A stretch of 64,000 nucleotides of DNA from Mortierella alpina (Eukaryota > Mortierellomycota > Mortierellomycetes > Mortierellales > Mortierellaceae): positions 3,162,001 through 3,226,000 of the forward strand of contig JANATF010000001.1 of the NCBI GenBank assembly GCA_029449245.1, given 5' to 3'. Both the position numbers and the translations under genes were made by a program. Positions within the stretch are counted from its first letter, which is position 1, and every line of letters starts with the position of its first letter. Below are positions 59,082 to 64,000 of this stretch, in pieces. The notes beneath the pieces are model-generated. The model did not search any database and was not told the origin of the DNA. It was given only the letters and a program-made list of their open reading frames with translations.

Positions 59082-61091
59082 AAACGCAAGGCTCGGTACA
59101 TAGTTTGAGGCTACTTAGCGCTCGGCGTCGCATTCTTCATTGTCGTTCATTTCAAGTTTCGATTGCAGGCGTTTGACATTAAATAAAAAATTGATCACAA
59201 CCCCAACGCCCCCCGCGCATCGCCGCTTCGCTATTGCGTCCTGATGCCCACAACGCGAGGTCTATAAGCAATGGTCGACTTGAGATCATATTATAATCTG
59301 CAGACGACTGAGGACGCACAGCACCCAAATGGCTCCAACCTTATTTGACTACGTGAGGAATGCCTGTTGTGCACCATTTTGAGGAGTATCATCTGGAAAT
59401 TAGGCATGTCGGCTAAAAATAAAAGCTTGGGAGAATAGATTGATTGGAAGGTCACAATTAAATGCCGAATGAGCATCCTGAAGAAAACAAACGCGGGCGA
59501 CGCGTCAAGACTTTTCGTTATACAGCACGACGTTATCTTGACGTTATCATGTAGATAATGTGTATAGAGTGGACTATTATTTGAAGAGTGCAATGATCCA
59601 GCAAGGTCTACAATAAACCCGCAATTGCCGGTGGCCTCAAACGCTTCAGTCGTGGTGTCTAGTTCGTAGATCCTTTATTTAGTCGACCATTCGCGGACGG
59701 AGAACGGTTACGCTTGCGCCTCATTCCTGATGTGTTGGGGGCAGACTCTGTCCAGGCTAATTTTTATTCTTTCGCCGCTTGCTGCAGTATAGTGTAGTAG
59801 AATGATTCCTCATCTCCACATCTCTACATCACCACAGAGCTGAGCATTCCACCATCAACCCACCTTGTCCCTTCAGAATCACCTACTAGCCGCAGCAGAC
59901 GCGGGTGAGAATCTGAGACAGTAAGATGTCAATTGGCAATCCAGGGGGAAACAGCACAGCGCAGCTCAGCACCGGTGTAAAAACGTGTTTACTTGCAGTC
60001 ATTTGCTTCAGTCCCCCATTTCGGTTCTCGTCCGAGCCGTCAGTTCATCGGCACGTCCTTATGGGTCCGCGCGGGAGAGATGACGTGGCTTTCTCGGGTT
60101 CTCATTGCAGTCTGCTGTGTACCTGGCGTTGTGCAGAAAACGGGGTTGCATTCACTGAAAACGCGACAATCGCATTCCGTCCTCCATTTAGGAACGATGG
60201 CACAGGCGCGCCGAGCCCTCCGCTGACGTTTTGTTTTCAGTGGCTGCCTTCAACCCGCTCGCACGCAATAGAAGCTAGGAACGGCAACGGCATGAACGGA
60301 TGCGTGATCCAGAAAAGAAGAAGGTAAGTTTGCTTTTCACCTGGGTTGATCGTGCTAAACACTTGCTGAGCACTGCACCGCTATACTCCGCCCTCCTTCC
60401 TTCTTTGGCTTCTATCCCACCACGACGCCCAGGCAGGGAAACCACCCGACTCGCTGGAGTACGATGCACTTCTTGACCCTCTTACTTGCAGTCCACGCAA
60501 CCAGCACAGGCATAAGGTGGTCCCGCCTCACCAGTGTTGCCTCTCTCTCCCTCTCTCTCTCTCCCTTCCTCTGGTTCGCTTCTCTCACTCGTCCAGAGGG
60601 TCTTCCACAGCAATTATCTCATTCCACATACTTTGTCAGACCTCTGGTACCAAGACTGCATCCAAATGAACTTTTACCCGATAGTCCGATTGTCCGATTT
60701 ATTGACATGCTCTGCTGTCGACTTATAACTGTTCCTCTGCACCCTCATCGCCCCGCGCCCTCCACCATTTAATCTTACCACCCCTCTTTCTCTTCCTCCG
60801 TTGCGCCCAAGGATTTCTGGCGCTCCTGGCTTTCCAAATACCTCTCAACGTGGTGTGCCAGATTGCCCACGTTCATCTCCTTCCTCTTCTTCATAAAACC
60901 AGGTGCCTTCTCTCCCTCTTCCATCGCGTTCTTGCTTTCAAAATTTGTCGCTCTTTCTTGTACCTCGGAGTCATCACCTTTCACTATTCCCCTCGCCACT
61001 GTTAGCCCAATGTAATGATGTGTGTCTGTCTTTAAACCAATTACACCTAAACACTTTTTCCCCGCGGGCTACACCCTTGTCCAAACAAGAA
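59082..61091. other. Gene-poor interval and CT-rich leader of the Zn2Cys6 gene
   Basis: 2.0 kb. A 133-codon frame at 59926-60327 (+) has no recognisable features. CT-rich stretches at 60535-60610 and 60775-60960 on plus precede the transcription-factor gene. No RNA gene or mobile element was recognised. Confidence 0.5.
59182..59187 (+). terminator. AATAAA poly(A) signal of the SH3-protein gene
   Basis: A perfect AATAAA, about 100 nt past the stop codon. Confidence 0.5.
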
Positions 61092-64000
61092 ATGCATCCC
61101 CATCCGAACTACGACAGGAGCCATGCGTCTGGATATGCCGGACAGGCCGCACCTGCCTCTACACCATCTGCATCCGCATTACGCGCCTCCACATCATCGA
61201 CCTCGTGGTCCATTGGGCATTATGGCTCGCATCCAGCACAGCAGCAGCAGCAGCAACAACAACAACAGCAACAACAAACCACGCAGTACCATACATACCC
61301 CTATCCTTCCCACGACGACAGCAGAACCACAGGTGGTTCTCGATCAATACGGGATCAGCCTTTCGTTGACACTACCTTCAATTTTACCGCACGGTCCACA
61401 ACGCACGAAGGGACGATCGAATCAATAGCCGCCATACCACAGGATCAATATCTTCACCAACATCACAATCTACGGCCCCCTCATGTATTATCCTCGTCAT
61501 CTCTGCCTATGGATGCGACTCGCTCCATGCCTCAGATGAGGGTCGAGTTTGCACTTCCTCATCTGCCCGGTAAAGCTCGCAAGAGACACAAGGTCGCGAC
61601 ATCTTGTAATCGATGTCGCCAGAATAAGGTACCAATACCCCTGTGCTATCTGATACCAGTCGTACCTGAAGCCCCCAACTCTCCGTTAACAAGGCCATTA
61701 TAATGTTCGCCTGTAGCGCAAATGCGACAGCCAGGTGCCTTGCTCCAATTGCAAGAAGAATAACGTTGACTGCTGTTACACTGACGCACAGCTATCGCGC
61801 ACTATCTGGGGTGACTCACCCCTCAGTCAAGAAAAGGTCATTGGTGTTGTCGCGAACAGGCCTAAGGCTCAAGGAGCAAGCGTCAGAAGCGGAGGGACAG
61901 GAGCGATGGTGACCATGCCTCCTTACACGTATGGGCCATCCAGTGTACACTCTCTCTTTTTACCGGGAAATGTATCGAACGATCAAGTCCCACACATCAG
62001 TCGGACACAGCAGGTCCTCGGCCCTCAGTCGAAGAGCGTCTCCAAAGCCTTGAGGGTCGCTCAGCGAGGCTCGGTCCAATACCGTACCCCACTGTTTCCA
62101 AGAGAGCCCTTATCATCATCCTTCTCATCCTCCTTCTCATCATCATCGTCATTCCATATGAGCATCACTGGACAACAGCCCGAAATGAAGCCCGGCAATT
62201 TGGCAACAGCAGCAGCACTAACTTCTATTCCGCATATGATGGCCAATGCTTCTGCAAGTGGGCAGCTGTTTACCGTTGGGGATGCAGTAATTCAAGACAT
62301 GCATCAACAACAGCCAAATCTGACAGATCGGCTGTTTGCGTCTACGGTGCACCAACAGCATACATCCACAGGATCTTCGCTTCACGGCCTGCAGCGACAA
62401 CACCTTCAGCAGCAGAGCCAGGGGCAGTATGGGCAACATTCGGCAGGAAGTCGTGGCGGTGATCTATCAATGCAGGTTTCGCATGACGATAGACACGTTC
62501 AGCAAGCCTCGAGCACGCACTCTTCGCAACACGACTCTTTTTCCACCTCACACTCAGCCCGCGAGGAGCCTTCTTTTCCCAGCAACCATCAACAGCACCT
62601 TGAGCCCATGACCTACAGCCCCCCCTCATTTATCTCCCCAGCAGATGGATCCCCAACAGTTTCTTCCCCCTCTCACTCCAACCCTGGTGCGCCTACAGAT
62701 TTGGCCACCATGGGCAACGTCTCTCAGCCTACACACACCACAGCCTACACGAGCCACCTGTCTACTTCCTCTGATCTTTTCACATCCGCCACGTCCACAC
62801 CACCTTTGGTCAACACCAAATTTGATTCAAAGCACTTAAAAACACAGCAGGACCTGTTGCAAGGGCATAGTCAACACCATCAGCGCCAAGCAAGCGGGCC
62901 TCAGCAGGATTCTAATGCAGCTACCCAATTTAGCACCGCTCTGCACCAGTTCAGCTCTACCACAGGAGGCCATCCAGATATCTTTCAAACAGAGCCCATG
63001 TCTATCACTAATCCAGTGTCGGGGACTGGTGCGATCTCTGTAAATCCGTTCTCTCCCCTTGACGAGCCATGGAGTTCGTCTACACATGTCGATGGCTCCA
63101 ATCAGCACGCCGCTGTGCACGCAGCTAGTCCCCCTGCACAGTCTTTGAACGTAAAGACGGCCTCTACAGGATTGGACGGCGCTGAGGCAAACAGGATCAG
63201 ACAAGAGCGAGAGTCAAGGCAGCTACAAAAGATTGCGGGGGACGTCTTGGCCATCAAGAAATTTGACCTCAGCATCCTCATGCCGCGGCATATATCGCAA
63301 GAACAGGACGAATTCTTCATTACCTCCACGCTGACAGCGACGAGCATCAGTGGCATCCCGAACCATCTGCTGTTGCTCCCACGCGATGCCAACTATCTTG
63401 CTGACGTGTTCTTTGACGTAAGTTGCCAGAGTTGAAGGGCGACCTTTCTTTTTTTTTTTTTCTTTTTTTTTTCTTTCTTTCTTTCTTTCTTTCTCTACCC
63501 GTCGTCTGAGGTAACATTTTTTTTTTCGTGATACTGCCTCATATTTAGCACGCCTATTTCTACTACCCGATTATAAACCGTGCCACTGTCGAGCTGTGTC
63601 TGATGGAGCCCCAGACACCCCACACGCTCTTTGTACTCAATATCATCTTCATGATCGCGTGCAGGCATTTAGCAAGAACAAGCGACATGAAGCGCGCCAT
63701 TCAGTTCCGAGAACGTGCTCGAGGTAAACACAAGTTGGGACATGTCAAAAACAAAAAACAACTGCCAGTTCTCGCGTTTGTGCCCCTGTTGATCTCATAT
63801 CTCGTTATCCTTGACATCTGGCGGTCTTAGAGGTGCAGCTTCATATTGATAGCAAACTCCGGCACACGCGACTTCAGGGCCTGTTGTTAGGATACTTGGC
63901 TGTCTACGGTCCTTTTAACCCAGTCATTGGCCTGGCTCAGGGATGTGGAACCTACAACGTCCTGGCAACGGCACCGTCCTCTCCAGTCGAGAACCCGTCC
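61092..64000 (+). CDS. Zn2Cys6 fungal transcription factor (partial, runs off window end)
   Basis: Exons 61092-61628, 61717-63417, 63549-63723 and 63831 to the window edge; 823 residues are visible and no stop is reached. The binuclear cluster is C172, C175, C182, C188, C191, C198 (CX2CX6CX5CX2CX6C), with the first intron falling between its second and third cysteines. It is followed by a long Gln/His/Ser-rich region of about 450 residues. The start of a fungal-specific regulatory domain is visible (SILMPRHISQEQDEFF, PRDANYLADVFFDHAYFYYPIINRATV, then exon 4 LHIDSKLRHTRLQGLLLGYLAVYGPFNPVIGLAQG). The N-terminal 170 residues contain a poly-Gln run (about 54-66) and a basic patch (KARKRHK) before the cluster. 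Target genes unknown. Confidence 0.88.
63445..63495. repeat. T-rich / (TTTC)n tract in an intron
   Basis: Long T runs followed by about five TTTC units inside the 131-nt intron 63418-63548 of the Zn2Cys6 gene. Confidence 0.9.

Overview
The window is nuclear DNA from a filamentous fungus. The genes are intron-rich: introns are short (mostly 60-120 nt), with GT-AG borders and recognisable CTAAC/CTAAT branch points, and transcription factors carry long glutamine and histidine runs. There is no operon structure, no RNA gene I could find and no intact mobile element. The gene set (Zn2Cys6 and GATA factors, an HMT1-like half ABC transporter, a DDHD lipase, SPT23/MGA2-like regulator, TMEM135-like protein) and the style of the promoters suggest an early-diverging fungus, most likely Mucoromycota/Mortierellomycota. 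That placement is an inference from gene style, not a proof.

Layout. 0-10 kb: two-finger GATA factor (+), TMEM135-like membrane protein (-, 8 exons), cullin-1 (-, 12 exons). 10-20 kb: HMT1/ABCB6-like half ABC transporter (+), YheT/EHT1-type alpha/beta hydrolase (+), membrane-anchored Nab2/ZC3H14-type CCCH protein (-). 20-30 kb: F-box protein (+), C1D/Lrp1 exosome cofactor (-), biotin-dependent acyl-CoA carboxylase alpha subunit (-), single-pass membrane protein (-). 30-45 kb: full-length ABCC/MRP transporter (+), second F-box protein (+), DDHD phospholipase (+), MYND-acyl-thioesterase fusion (+), a possible proteasome-assembly-chaperone-like gene (+). 45-53 kb: SPT23/MGA2-like regulator with a duplicated domain (+) and a Dal5-type MFS permease (-). 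53-61 kb is gene-poor: only a GPI-anchored wall/surface protein (-) and a transmembrane SH3 protein (+). The window ends inside a Zn2Cys6 transcription factor (+).

Exon models were worked out by hand by matching splice sites to reading-frame phase and to family conservation. Every multi-exon model closes in frame, except that one junction in the 43.8-44.8 kb gene remains ambiguous. Functional themes: ubiquitin ligase parts (a CUL1 scaffold plus two F-box proteins), detoxification and transport (two ABC transporters and an MFS permease), lipid metabolism and membrane regulation (DDHD lipase, alpha/beta hydrolase, acyl-CoA carboxylase, SPT23-like factor), and RNA processing (C1D, CCCH protein).

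The most unusual items are: an SPT23/MGA2-like protein that carries a second diverged copy of its N-terminal domain where the ER-anchoring helix should be; a CCCH RNA-binding-type protein with an N-terminal membrane helix and tandemly duplicated exons; a roughly 90-residue acidic insertion inside the nucleotide-binding domain of the HMT1-like transporter; two GC-AG introns; and coding-strand pyrimidine tracts in front of most start codons.
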